Positions 17,611 through 24,395 of a stretch of 45,537 bases of DNA are shown in pieces. How positions within the stretch are numbered: the first letter of the stretch is position 1; the number at the start of each line of letters is the position of its first letter. Made by a program: the position numbers and the translations under genes. Origin of the DNA: an uncultured Lachnospiraceae bacterium (lineage in GTDB: Bacteria > Bacillota > Clostridia > Lachnospirales > Lachnospiraceae); assembly GCA_947566645.1 (NCBI GenBank), contig CANOKL010000035.1, forward strand, positions 1 to 45,537. Direction: 5' to 3'. A model generated the notes under the pieces. It saw only the letters and a program-made list of their open reading frames with translations, had not been told where the DNA came from and made no database searches.

Positions 17611-17683
17611 TTCCCTTGTAAATCTGATAAATCAAATTAGCAAGGGCAACAATGAGTATTCCGTTGGCTCTATGGTTTCCCAT
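17600..17683 (-). CDS. Small hydrophobic peptide, candidate type I toxin or its remnant
   Basis: A 27-residue frame, MGNHRANGILIVALANLIYQ then IYKGKKK: one hydrophobic segment and a basic tail, the usual plan of type I membrane toxins. The stop TAG is followed at once by CCGCC, the arm of the convergent RNA's terminator. A minus-strand promoter lies just upstream (17690-17718), but its predicted start site falls on the ATG, leaving no ribosome site. The same frame stays open to 17791. It could therefore be a degenerate toxin rather than a live gene. Confidence 0.4.
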   Translation of the reverse strand: MGNHRANGILIVALANLIYQIYKGKKK

Positions 17684-17689
17684 AAAAGA

Positions 17690-17718
17690 AGTATAGCACA
17701 CATTTTCTTGTCGTACAA
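17690..17718 (-). promoter_or_regulatory. Promoter reading into the small hydrophobic peptide
   Basis: Minus strand: TTGTAC (17718-17713), 17-bp spacer, TATACT (17695-17690). It is convergent with the plus-strand RNA promoter at 17473-17501. Confidence 0.6.
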
Positions 17719-17793
17719 TCATAATATTCAGAGTCATGAAAGAACTATTCCAAGAGCATATGCAGGATAGGACAGCCAAGCAGAAAATCAAAA

Positions 17794-17817
17794 CAGCGTA
17801 GCCCCAAGGCTACACTG
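17794..17817 (-). terminator. Intrinsic terminator downstream of the 100-residue gene
   Basis: Minus strand: CAGTGTAGCC, loop TTGG, GGCTACGCTG, then TTTTGATTTT. It follows the gene at 17933-18235 by about 115 bp. The stretch between them (17818-17932) shows no gene. Confidence 0.65.
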
Positions 17818-17932
17818 TCTACATAATAACATATCGTTATATTTTAGTCTTTGAAGAAACAACATCCTTACGAAATACCACCCAGGGAGTCCTTTTAAAG
17901 CATTTCTCATTATTATTCATCTACATACCCGA

Positions 17933-18235
17933 TCACTGCATCTGTGCACCTGCGAACATTGCGCCGTAATCATACATCTTAAACGCCAGGTGCCTTCCCA
18001 CATCAAGAAGTTCGCCAATGATACGTTCCACATCCTTGTCCTCATCTACGCCAAGACGTTCGCATAAGCGCCGGTTCGCGTTGTATATCCTTTCATACGC
18101 CTCGTCACAAAAGCTGCCTTTGGAAAATTCATTCTCTACATACTTACTTTCAGCCACAGGATAATTCTTTAAATCTAGTGAATCGTTCATCAAATCAAAA
18201 ATTAACTCTTTAAACTCTCTCGCATCTTTCTGCAT
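17933..18235 (-). CDS. Small conserved-looking protein of unknown function
   Basis: A 100-residue acidic, helical protein with no signal peptide or membrane segment. Features: NEFSKGSFCDEAYERIYNAN, RLCERLG, DEDKDVERIIGELLDV and KMYDYGAMFAG. The pattern is reminiscent of the DUF6809 type of small Lachnospiraceae proteins, but I cannot confirm that. The ATG at 18235 is preceded by GAAAGGAAAATATT. It has its own promoter at 18310-18338 and stands alone, divergent from the ECF transporter gene. Confidence 0.75.
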   Translation of the reverse strand: MQKDAREFKELIFDLMNDSLDLKNYPVAESKYVENEFSKGSFCDEAYERIYNANRRLCERLGVDEDKDVERIIGELLDVGRHLAFKMYDYGAMFAGAQMQ

Positions 18236-18309
18236 AATATTTTCCTTTCTTTTGTTTTTTTCTTATAGCAACGAGTCAATCGGTACTTAGTACTTTCGTT
18301 CTCTTTAGA

Positions 18310-18338
18310 ATTATATCGCGCTTTTCCCATAGAATCAA
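18310..18338 (-). promoter_or_regulatory. Promoter of the 100-residue protein
   Basis: Minus strand: TTGATT (18338-18333), 17-bp spacer, TATAAT (18315-18310). Just upstream, TCTGACAC occurs twice as a direct repeat (18355-18362 and 18379-18386, about 24 bp apart), a possible binding site. Confidence 0.7.
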
Positions 18339-18386
18339 GACTATATGCAAAAATCTGACACAAGTGTTTTACATATTCTGACACCC

Positions 18387-18553
18387 TTCGCAGTTTTCGA
18401 CAAATACCCGTTCAAAACTGGACTGGTTGAATCTCTCTTAATTGGCTCTTTCCAAGATTCCAGTCCTGTTATACAATGTACCTGCATGCAAGACTGTGCC
18501 AGACAGTTACCTGGCATGACAATGAAAGCAAAAAAAGAAAAGAGGTTATGATT
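18387..18553 (+). other. Leader region of the ECF S-component gene
   Basis: No gene. A possible -10 (TATACAAT, 18470-18477) has no good -35. The hairpin TGCCAG-N8-CTGGCA (18497-18516) lies between it and the gene. I looked for a known riboswitch here and could not fit a preQ1, TPP or FMN consensus. Confidence 0.4.
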
Positions 18554-19084
18554 ATGAATTCAAATCTGAAAAAAATTGTTATGACTGCATTATTTGCGGC
18601 GCTTGCCTGTGTGGCAACCATGTCTATAAAGATACCCACTCCAGGCACTGGAGGATACATCCATCCCGGAGACGCGATCGTAATTCTTTCCGGTGTCATC
18701 CTTGGTCCGGTATGGGGTCTCCTTGCCGCTGGAACTGGTTCTGCCATGGCAGATCTGCTGGGCGGGTATTTTATCTATGTTCCGATTACATTTGCAATCA
18801 AAGGGATCGTCGCATTTACTGCAGGAATTCTATATCAGAAGATTGGAAAAAGCCCCAGAAGCAGGTCTGCCGCAGTGATACTGGGAGGCGCTGCCGATAT
18901 CCTGTTTGTAGCCGCCGGTTATTTTCTCTGTGAGATTCCGCTCTATGGTGTCTCCGCGGCGGCAGCGAGCATTCCGGCGAATCTGATCCAGGGTATCAGC
19001 GGACTGATTCTTGCCTTCGTATTATATCCGGTTCTTCTGGCAGTGCCGGATATCCGTACTCTCACATATAAATCGAAGGCCTGA
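18554..19084 (+). CDS. ECF transporter S component (COG4720-type)
   Basis: A 176-residue integral membrane protein with about five to six hydrophobic segments. The segments YIHPGDAIVILSGVILGP and GSAMADLLGGYFIYVPITF match the vitamin-binding S components of energy-coupling factor transporters (HmpT/PdxU-like COG4720 group), which use a shared EcfAA'T module encoded elsewhere. The ligand is not readable from sequence; a B6- or B1-related vitamin is typical of the group. The start ATG at 18554 has AGAGG 8 nt upstream; the ATG at 18548 is only 2 nt from it. It stands alone and ends at a strong terminator. Confidence 0.88.
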   Translation: MNSNLKKIVMTALFAALACVATMSIKIPTPGTGGYIHPGDAIVILSGVILGPVWGLLAAGTGSAMADLLGGYFIYVPITFAIKGIVAFTAGILYQKIGKSPRSRSAAVILGGAADILFVAAGYFLCEIPLYGVSAAAASIPANLIQGISGLILAFVLYPVLLAVPDIRTLTYKSKA

Positions 19085-19099
19085 TCTTAAATTTTTAAT

Positions 19100-19148
19100 A
19101 AGAGTCCAGACGGAGCCTTAGAGCGTGTCTGGACTCTTACCTTTTTTT
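19100..19148 (+). terminator. Intrinsic terminator of the ECF S-component gene
   Basis: A 12-bp perfect stem AAGAGTCCAGAC / GTCTGGACTCTT (19100-19138) followed by CTTTTTTT, 15 bp after the stop codon. It lies between convergent genes. Confidence 0.92.
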
Positions 19149-19151
19149 CTC

Positions 19152-20825
19152 TCACCTCATGGATCCCATATCGGAAATCACAATCCCCTGGTCATCTACA
19201 AGTGCAGCATCCTCTGCTTTCTGACCTTCTGCTGTGGAAGGGACTGTCCCATTAAGCTGTCCGCTGACACTCTGGGCTCTAAGGAGGCAGAAGCTTTTTA
19301 ATGTACTGATTCCTTTCTGGAATTCCTCACTGGTGCAGAATTTACTCGGATCTTTTTCCACATATGGGGCGATCATCCCGGATACCGAATCCACCATTTC
19401 TGTAAAATATCCATTGTCAAAATACGATTCCATCAGCTCTTCCAGATAAGAGTGATACAACTCCGTATATTCGTCATTTCCAAAAATCCATGCAATCATG
19501 GGCCGGGAGGAAGTCTCGCCGCCTGATACTGGATCATCTATGGGATAATTAATCAGCCCTTTTGCGTCTGCTCCTTCCTCAAACGCTCCAAATGCAAGAT
19601 TATAATCCCATGGAATCATGGACATCTTCCCATCTTTTTCATACAGGTAGTAATTATGGATCATGGAGCCTGTATAGCTGTCAAAATTACAGACAAAGTT
19701 GTGTACAGCAAAGTACCGTATTACCTGGTCAATCTCCACGATCCCGTCAAGATTCTCCTGATCACCAAGCTGTTTCAGTGAGGAAATTAGCCGGTCTCTG
19801 TCGTTGTCCGTTATATCTGTTTTCGCATTGTCAAAGATATTTTTATAGCTTTCATAATTGTCATCTGTATACAGAAGCGAGACATCGTCACTGCCAGGCA
19901 TGGCGCCTCCCTTCGGCATCCCTCCCGGCAGGTTTCCGCCATTCTGCGGCGGTGCACTTCCCCCGGAAAACTCAGCGCCATCATTTTGCGGCGGTGTGCC
20001 TCTCTGGGGCATCCCCTCAGGCACATCTCCGCTGTTGTCCCATGGCATCTTCCCTTCAGGGAATGCACTCATATCGCCCTGCGGCGGCGCACCTCCCCCA
20101 GGCGGATCCCCGCCGTCCCCGGGAGCCGGGACAGCGCCGTCATTTTCCTGCTTATTCTTAAACTCCTCCTCATGAAAAGCGCCACCGTTTCCGCGTCCTC
20201 CTCCCATATCCATGCTGTCCGGCTTGTAGAGATTACCATAATTCTTCCCGTAATTCCTGGTTAAGAAGCTCTCCTCCACAGCCTCCACGGCAAGATAGAG
20301 CCCCCAGTCCTCCCCATTCACCTTAATATATGCATAGCTGCACAGAGGAGAGGCCACACCAGAATCCCGCATCATCTGATAGCAGAGATAGTCCTTCATG
20401 TAAGTGTTGTCCTGGATAATATTATTCAGGCTGATCTTATCCAGTCCGTGATAGGTTCTTGTATCATCATAGCAGTCAAATTCGATCTTAAAACTATACC
20501 TGTCATTTCCATAGCGGGCAACAGAACTGAGGGAGGTATTCCCCTTAGCCCGGATTCCTGTATTCTTAAAGGTTTCACCGTCAATCACAACCGAACATTC
20601 GCTGTACTCCTCATTTTCACAAGTATCTAGGAAGCTGTCCCAGTCCTCCATCTCAATCTCAATGTTATGTACCTTCGAGGTGTCAAACAGCCTTGACTCA
20701 TAGCCAATTTCGGCTGAGACCGGCTGAACCCCCAGTGACTGTGCATTTACAAGCACAAGCGTAAGAAGCAGGACAATACACAATGCAGCACAGCAGATCT
20801 TGTCAATATGCTTATGGGTTGACAT
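19152..20825 (-). CDS. CotH-family secreted kinase-like protein
   Basis: A 557-residue protein. The N-terminal hydrophobic helix (CCAALCIVLLLTLVLV, about 11-27) is a signal or anchor. The CotH domain follows: GIRAKGNTSL near 92, DKISLNN near 130, EDWGLYLAVEAVEESFL near 172 and PWDYNLAFGAF near 410. A low-complexity Gly/Pro/Asn/Gln insert (about 208-320, repeats like GGAPPQGD and GSAPPQNGG) splits the domain and probably loops out at the surface. CotH proteins in spores are protein kinases; this one is exported and sits with a VTC polymerase and DUF4956 gene, so it acts outside the spore context or on the envelope. It is the third gene of that operon. GGAAAGGGGG precedes the start. Confidence 0.88.
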   Translation of the reverse strand: MSTHKHIDKICCAALCIVLLLTLVLVNAQSLGVQPVSAEIGYESRLFDTSKVHNIEIEMEDWDSFLDTCENEEYSECSVVIDGETFKNTGIRAKGNTSLSSVARYGNDRYSFKIEFDCYDDTRTYHGLDKISLNNIIQDNTYMKDYLCYQMMRDSGVASPLCSYAYIKVNGEDWGLYLAVEAVEESFLTRNYGKNYGNLYKPDSMDMGGGRGNGGAFHEEEFKNKQENDGAVPAPGDGGDPPGGGAPPQGDMSAFPEGKMPWDNSGDVPEGMPQRGTPPQNDGAEFSGGSAPPQNGGNLPGGMPKGGAMPGSDDVSLLYTDDNYESYKNIFDNAKTDITDNDRDRLISSLKQLGDQENLDGIVEIDQVIRYFAVHNFVCNFDSYTGSMIHNYYLYEKDGKMSMIPWDYNLAFGAFEEGADAKGLINYPIDDPVSGGETSSRPMIAWIFGNDEYTELYHSYLEELMESYFDNGYFTEMVDSVSGMIAPYVEKDPSKFCTSEEFQKGISTLKSFCLLRAQSVSGQLNGTVPSTAEGQKAEDAALVDDQGIVISDMGSMR

Positions 20826-20846
20826 ACACTGCCCCCTTTCCTTATC

Positions 20847-20882
20847 GTAACGGCTCAGACAAGCTGCTGTCTGAACTGTTGC
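20847..20882. repeat. Intergenic inverted repeat between DUF4956 and CotH genes
   Basis: GTAACGGCTCAGACA pairs with TGTCTGAACTGTTGC around a 6-nt loop, with mismatches. The ends resemble the GTTACTATTCACGG family at 43547 and 22310. No T-tract follows, so it is unlikely to be a normal terminator; it could attenuate or stabilise the operon message. Confidence 0.55.
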
Positions 20883-20885
20883 TCC

Positions 20886-21557
20886 TTATCCCATGTATTC
20901 TCCATTGTAGCTAACCAGGACAGCGCTTTCCACACCCTCCATGTCTGCCAGCACATTCACAAAATCCGTGTCCGCATCCTTCATCCGTATCTCCATATTA
21001 AGTTCTATGGCTCCCTTTCTTGCTGATTTACTCTTTATTGTAAGACGCTTTACCCTGTCATGGAGAAACTGCATGACTGCCTGCTCATTTTCATGGCTTT
21101 TACAGCTTACAACAACAATATAGGGGTTCAGATGAGATTTTGTATTTACAAATATGAGCAATACGACTCCGATAAATACACTTCCCACGACTGCCAGCAG
21201 AATAAATCCTGCCGCAAGTACGATTCCCACTGCAATTGACCAGAATAAAAATGCAATATCAAGGGGCTCCTTAATGGCTGTCCGGAACCGGACAATGGAC
21301 AGCGCACCGACCATACCAAGGGAAAGCACTACATTCGAGGTTACGGCAAGGATTACCACAGTTGTGATCATTGTCAGCGCTACCAGAGTTACCCCAAAGC
21401 TCGAGGAATACATCACCCCTGTATAGGTTCTTTTATAGACCAGGAAAATAAACATCCCCAGCCCAAACGCGCACAGCAGCGCGATTATTGTGTCAAATAC
21501 ACTGATACTCGTAATATTCTCCAAGAATCCTGATTTAAAAATATCATTAAAAGTCAT
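20886..21557 (-). CDS. DUF4956 membrane protein
   Basis: A 223-residue protein with four to five transmembrane helices in the first 130 residues (ISVFDTIIALLCAFGLGMFI; VTLVALTMITTVVILAV; IAFLFWSIAVGIVLAAGFI; VGSVFIGVVLLIFV). The signature LGMVGALSIVRFRTAIKEP near residue 83 matches DUF4956. A cytosolic alpha/beta domain follows (about 140-223), of ferredoxin-like size. Function is unknown in the family; it recurrently neighbours VTC-type polymerases and CotH proteins, as here. The start ATG is preceded by AAAGGAAAAACAGAAGAGT. Confidence 0.85.
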   Translation of the reverse strand: MTFNDIFKSGFLENITSISVFDTIIALLCAFGLGMFIFLVYKRTYTGVMYSSSFGVTLVALTMITTVVILAVTSNVVLSLGMVGALSIVRFRTAIKEPLDIAFLFWSIAVGIVLAAGFILLAVVGSVFIGVVLLIFVNTKSHLNPYIVVVSCKSHENEQAVMQFLHDRVKRLTIKSKSARKGAIELNMEIRMKDADTDFVNVLADMEGVESAVLVSYNGEYMG

Positions 21558-21607
21558 ACTCTTCTGTTTTTCCTTTCATTTTTGTCTGTTAATTAGTGTG
21601 GATCATA

Positions 21608-22282
21608 TTAGCCATAGCTCCGGCATGCTGCGTATTTTGAAAAGGCACAGGTGTGCCGTCCCGGGAGCCATATGGCGTCGCGGATGATATCCGGAAGGAA
21701 TTCATCCCACTTTACTTCCAGAATCACCGGCGAAAAGGCTGCCTCAATTGTTACGGATTCCGCATTCAGAAAATCTCTGCAGGAGATCCCGGTACGAATC
21801 TGGTAATCCAGCGTAATACGTACATTTCCCGGTGCGAAGACAAACGGCATGCGCATATATTCTACGATTGTCTTCGGTGCAAGTCCTTTTGAGAGCATCT
21901 TCGAGTACAGTTCAGCCTCCAGCTCCTGCCCTGATTCCAGCAGAACCCTGCTGCCGCCTTCCAGGATCCTCCTTACTGTTTCCTCTGAAACAGTTACCGC
22001 TTCTTTGCTGCAAAGCCCATTATATTTGCTCTTCTTTTCCAGCTGAATATAAGAAATATCATCGTTATAATACCGGATGCGGAATTTTTCTCTCCGGTTC
22101 ACACCGTCAATTTTTTCTCTCAGTGCCTGATCACTCAGATTATCAAAGTAAAGGCTCCGGACAAGGTAGCTTCCGTCCGGCTGCGTATGGGCATCCGGCT
22201 TCGCCACTGCACGAAGCCTCTGTCTCAGTACAAGAAAATCCGGGTAATTAATCTCATGCTTCCATTCATGTCGGAATTTCAT
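21608..22282 (-). CDS. VTC-domain polyphosphate polymerase-like protein
   Basis: A 224-residue tunnel-fold protein. FRHEWKHEI at the N-terminus, VRSLYFDN near 43, REKFRIRYYND near 63, IQLEKKSKYNG near 80, VEYMRMPFV near 140, ITLDYQIRTG near 155 and ILEVKWDE near 188 are the basic and acidic residues that line the VTC4 catalytic tunnel. Yeast VTC4 makes polyphosphate from ATP; the bacterial version is predicted to do so near the membrane. It is the first gene of the operon, followed by the DUF4956 and CotH genes. AGGAGGG lies 10 nt before the ATG. Confidence 0.88.
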   Translation of the reverse strand: MKFRHEWKHEINYPDFLVLRQRLRAVAKPDAHTQPDGSYLVRSLYFDNLSDQALREKIDGVNRREKFRIRYYNDDISYIQLEKKSKYNGLCSKEAVTVSEETVRRILEGGSRVLLESGQELEAELYSKMLSKGLAPKTIVEYMRMPFVFAPGNVRITLDYQIRTGISCRDFLNAESVTIEAAFSPVILEVKWDEFLPDIIRDAIWLPGRHTCAFSKYAACRSYG

Positions 22283-22588
22283 TCTTCTCTTCCCTCCTCT
22301 TTTTCCAACGTTACTATGAGCGGACGGTTAGTCCGTGAATAGGAACACTTTCTGACTACCATACAGAAAAATTTTGTCAAAAATGTGGTAAAGCTGTGTC
22401 TATTGTGTGATACTGCATCTAACCCCATTTTTGAAGCGGATTATAAATGGACTTGACGTATTACGATGCGGTTTTCATTACATATTGCGAATGAAACAAG
22501 GAATTTTTCTCCAAAATAGATAATGAAATTCTCTAGAAAAAGGGATATACTGAAAGTAGACTGAGATTGTAAAGGAGATGTTTTTAAA
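22283..22588. other. Divergent intergenic region with inverted repeat
   Basis: No gene. An imperfect inverted repeat GTTACTATGAGCGGAC / GTCCGTGAATAGGAAC occupies 22310-22346. On the minus strand TTGACA (22380-22375) with TAGTCA 16 bp downstream could be the promoter of the VTC operon. On the plus strand TATACT at 22546-22551 could be the -10 of the nitroreductase gene, but its -35 is poor. Confidence 0.45.
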
Positions 22589-23107
22589 ATGAACGAAGTA
22601 TTAAATAGCATTTACACTAGAAGAAGTATCCGCAAATTCACGGATGAAGCTGTTTCAAAGGAGTTAATTGACGAGGTTGTAAAAGCCGGGACACATGCGC
22701 CGAGCGGAAAGAACATGCAGACTTTCCGGTTCTTCATTATGCAGAATGCGGATTCCATCCTTGCACTTCAGAAGGTGGTAGGAAAGGGTATGGAAAATCC
22801 GTCTTATACGTTCTACGGGGCAAAGGCTATGATTATTGTTACCTGCAATAAGGAGGATGTGAATGGCGTAGAGGATGGTTCCTGCGCACTGGAGAATATG
22901 ATGCTTGCCGCACATTCCCTCGGCCTCGGAAGCTGCTGGATCAACCAGTTAAAATACTGCGGAGACAAGCCGGAGGTTGCTGCTTATCTTGATCAGATCG
23001 GGCTGCCTGAGGGACGCCGTGTAGTGGGCATGCTGGCTCTCGGACATGCCGCTGAGGAAGGAACTGCACATCCAAGAAAAGAAGGTCTTGTAACTTACCT
23101 TGATTAA
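22589..23107 (+). CDS. Nitroreductase-family flavoprotein
   Basis: A 172-residue FMN-dependent oxidoreductase. YTRRSIRKFTDEAV near residue 9 binds FMN phosphate, THAPSGKNMQTFRF near 34 is the next conserved block, and LGLGSCWINQL near 110 and RRVVGMLALGHA near 142 complete the fold. It is short, of the minimal single-domain group. The physiological substrate is unknown. AAAGGAGATG lies 8 nt before the ATG. It is monocistronic and converges with the Uma2 gene across palindrome R4. Confidence 0.9.
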   Translation: MNEVLNSIYTRRSIRKFTDEAVSKELIDEVVKAGTHAPSGKNMQTFRFFIMQNADSILALQKVVGKGMENPSYTFYGAKAMIIVTCNKEDVNGVEDGSCALENMMLAAHSLGLGSCWINQLKYCGDKPEVAAYLDQIGLPEGRRVVGMLALGHAAEEGTAHPRKEGLVTYLD

Positions 23108-23124
23108 TACTGCGCTGCAGACGG

Positions 23125-23164
23125 GATGGGGACGGGGTATTTTTAAAAATACCCCGTCCCCATC
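23125..23164. repeat. GGGGACGGGG palindrome, copy R4
   Basis: A perfect 40-bp palindrome with 20-bp arms (half-site GATGGGGACGGGGTATTTTT), centre 23144|23145. It lies between the convergent nitroreductase and Uma2 genes and encodes the last residues (MGTGYF) and stop of the Uma2 protein. Confidence 0.95.
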
Positions 23165-23763
23165 TCTGTGAAATCAATCACCAGTTCCCCATCGAAGATC
23201 CCTACCGGAATCTGATCTGCGATCCCATAAATCACCGGGATATCGTCCCTTTCAAAAAAATAAACGACCACTCTTTTTCTCTCTGGATCTATCATCCAGT
23301 ATTCCCTGACTCCTGCATTTTCATATTTATGCAACTTAAGAAAGCAGTCCCTTCTTCTGGTAGATTTCGACAATATTTCTAATACAAAATCAGGGGCGCC
23401 CTTGATACATTTCTCCGTAATCTGATTCTGGTCACATATAATAATCAAGTCAGGCTGTACCATTGTCTTATTGTCACAGTCAAGCTGCACATCAAGGGGA
23501 GCGAAAAAGGATTTACATTTTCCCTTTTTCCCTTTTATATAGTTTGTTATCATCCAGCTGACCTCTGACAAGATTCCCTGATGTCCTGTTGACGGAGATG
23601 CCATATCGTAAATGACCCCGTCAATCAGCTCTACCCTCTGCTCGTCTGGCAGGGCATAATAATCATCCAGTGTATACTCTCCCTGTCTGGGCCAGTAGAA
23701 TGCCGCTGCTTCCCTGAACTCCCCGCGTTCCGTCTCCAGGGTAAATCTGTCATCTCCGTTCAT
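23143..23763 (-). CDS. Uma2-family PD-(D/E)XK nuclease-like protein with repeat-encoded tail
   Basis: A 206-residue protein of the Uma2 (DUF820) family. YTLDDYYALPDEQRVELIDG, MASPSTGHQ, VQPDLIIICD and APDFVLEILSKSTRRRD hold the nuclease-like Asp and Glu; EYWMIDPERKRVVVYFF follows. The biological role of the family is not settled. The start ATG at 23763 follows GGAGGGGAGGAT. The frame stays open upstream to 24030 only because it runs through the tRNA-Arg gene, so that extension is not real. The last residues, MGTGYF, come from palindrome R4. Confidence 0.88.
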   Translation of the reverse strand: MNGDDRFTLETERGEFREAAAFYWPRQGEYTLDDYYALPDEQRVELIDGVIYDMASPSTGHQGILSEVSWMITNYIKGKKGKCKSFFAPLDVQLDCDNKTMVQPDLIIICDQNQITEKCIKGAPDFVLEILSKSTRRRDCFLKLHKYENAGVREYWMIDPERKRVVVYFFERDDIPVIYGIADQIPVGIFDGELVIDFTEMGTGYF

Positions 23764-23855
23764 ATCCTCCCCTCCCTCTCTGCTTTTAGGAACTATCGCA
23801 TCCCCCGAAGTTTTTTTTGTGATATAGGGAACGAAGTTTCCCATATCACAAAAAA

Positions 23856-23878
23856 AGAACCCGGATTCGCCGAGTTCT
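23856..23878 (-). terminator. Terminator of the tRNA-Arg gene
   Basis: Minus strand: AGAACTCGG, loop CGAAT, CCGGGTTCT, then seven T. It lies 6 bp downstream of the tRNA. Confidence 0.9.
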
Positions 23879-23884
23879 CTTCTA

Positions 23885-23958
23885 CGTGGGCGAGAGGATT
23901 CGAACCCCCGACCTTCTGGTCCGTAGCCAGACGCTCTATCCAGCTGAGCTACGCCCAC
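23885..23958 (-). tRNA. tRNA-Arg (anticodon ACG)
   Basis: A 74-nt cloverleaf on the minus strand. Acceptor GTGGGCG pairs with CGCCCAC. The D arm is AGCTCAGCTGGATAGAGC, the anticodon loop reads CTACGGA (anticodon ACG), and the T arm contains GGTTCGAATCC. The discriminator is G, and CCA is not encoded. A perfect promoter (23996-24024) and a terminator flank it, so it is a single-gene unit. Confidence 0.97.
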
Positions 23959-23995
23959 ATAACATATGAAACATATGTCCCTTACAACAAAAAAT

Positions 23996-24024
23996 ATTAT
24001 AAGACATTTTTTTCTTCTTGTCAA
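23996..24024 (-). promoter_or_regulatory. Promoter of tRNA-Arg
   Basis: Minus strand: TTGACA (24024-24019), 17-bp spacer, TATAAT (24001-23996); both boxes match consensus exactly. Confidence 0.92.
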
Positions 24025-24112
24025 CCACAAATTTCAAATATTCTTAATTTCTCTTTACTACAAATGTTGCCGGAATTTTCACGGGACGTGGGAAAATCAG
24101 ATTGAACTTCCT

Positions 24113-24193
24113 ATGGCGGTGTTGAGCTTTGGCTTGACCTGCTTCGGAATAGGATACTCTATCGGTAAGGATAGTAACAAGACACAGAGATAG
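24113..24193 (+). CDS. Small hydrophobic peptide, candidate type I toxin
   Basis: A 26-residue frame, MAVLSFGLTCFGIGYSIGKD then SNKTQR: one membrane-spanning segment with a basic end. Upstream in frame lie ATT-GAA-CTT-CCT (24101-24112), so the original start may have been at 24101 and be non-canonical now. Ribosome-site quality is poor for either. The stop TAG runs straight into CCGCC, the arm of a hairpin at 24190-24222, just as in the locus at 17600. A minus-strand RNA overlaps it (24180-24298). Toxin function is inferred from size, hydrophobicity and arrangement only. Confidence 0.42.
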   Translation: MAVLSFGLTCFGIGYSIGKDSNKTQR

Positions 24194-24298
24194 CCGCCCT
24201 CCCGACCAAAGGATGCGGCTATAGCTGTAACTGACTAATCGGGCTAACCGTTTATCGGTAGCTCCTGTTGGGCATCTGTGCCGCAGATGCCCTTCTTT
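24180..24298 (-). ncRNA. Candidate antisense small RNA of the second type I-like locus
   Basis: Predicted minus-strand RNA of about 120 nt from the promoter at 24305-24333. It folds into a 5' hairpin (GGGCATCTG/CAGATGCCC), a middle hairpin (GCT-ACCG/CGGT-AGC) and a 3' hairpin (ATAGCCGC/GCGGCTAT, 24222-24190) followed by CTCTGTGTCTTG. Its 3' end overlaps the stop codon of the hydrophobic peptide gene on the plus strand. The exact 3' end is uncertain. Confidence 0.45.
24270..24298 (+). terminator. Terminator of the plus-strand small peptide message
   Basis: GGGCATCTG, loop TGCCG, CAGATGCCC, then TTCTTT. It is also the 5' hairpin of the predicted antisense RNA. Confidence 0.7.
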
Positions 24299-24304
24299 AC
24301 GTTT

Positions 24305-24333
24305 AATATACCACAAGCTCCAAAGTACCGCAA
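24305..24333 (-). promoter_or_regulatory. Promoter of the minus-strand antisense RNA
   Basis: Minus strand: TTGCGG (24333-24328), 17-bp spacer, TATATT (24310-24305). The -10 is the same as in the antisense promoter of the 17.5-kb locus. Confidence 0.6.
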
Positions 24334-24395
24334 GCATTTTTTTGCGGTCATCTGTTTTGCCTAAAATGAAAAGTGAATAATAACGAATCGCGTTC

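Noticed and set aside
18387..18553. Riboswitch upstream of the ECF S-component gene
   Set aside because: Only one short hairpin is present; I could not fit preQ1, TPP or FMN consensus elements.
23764..24030. Long N-terminal extension of the Uma2 protein
   Set aside because: The extension is a translation of the tRNA-Arg gene and its terminator; the ribosome site and family start are at 23763.
24044..24337. 97-residue minus-strand frame
   Set aside because: It runs through the hairpins and terminator of the small-RNA locus, has no ribosome site and is not protein-like.
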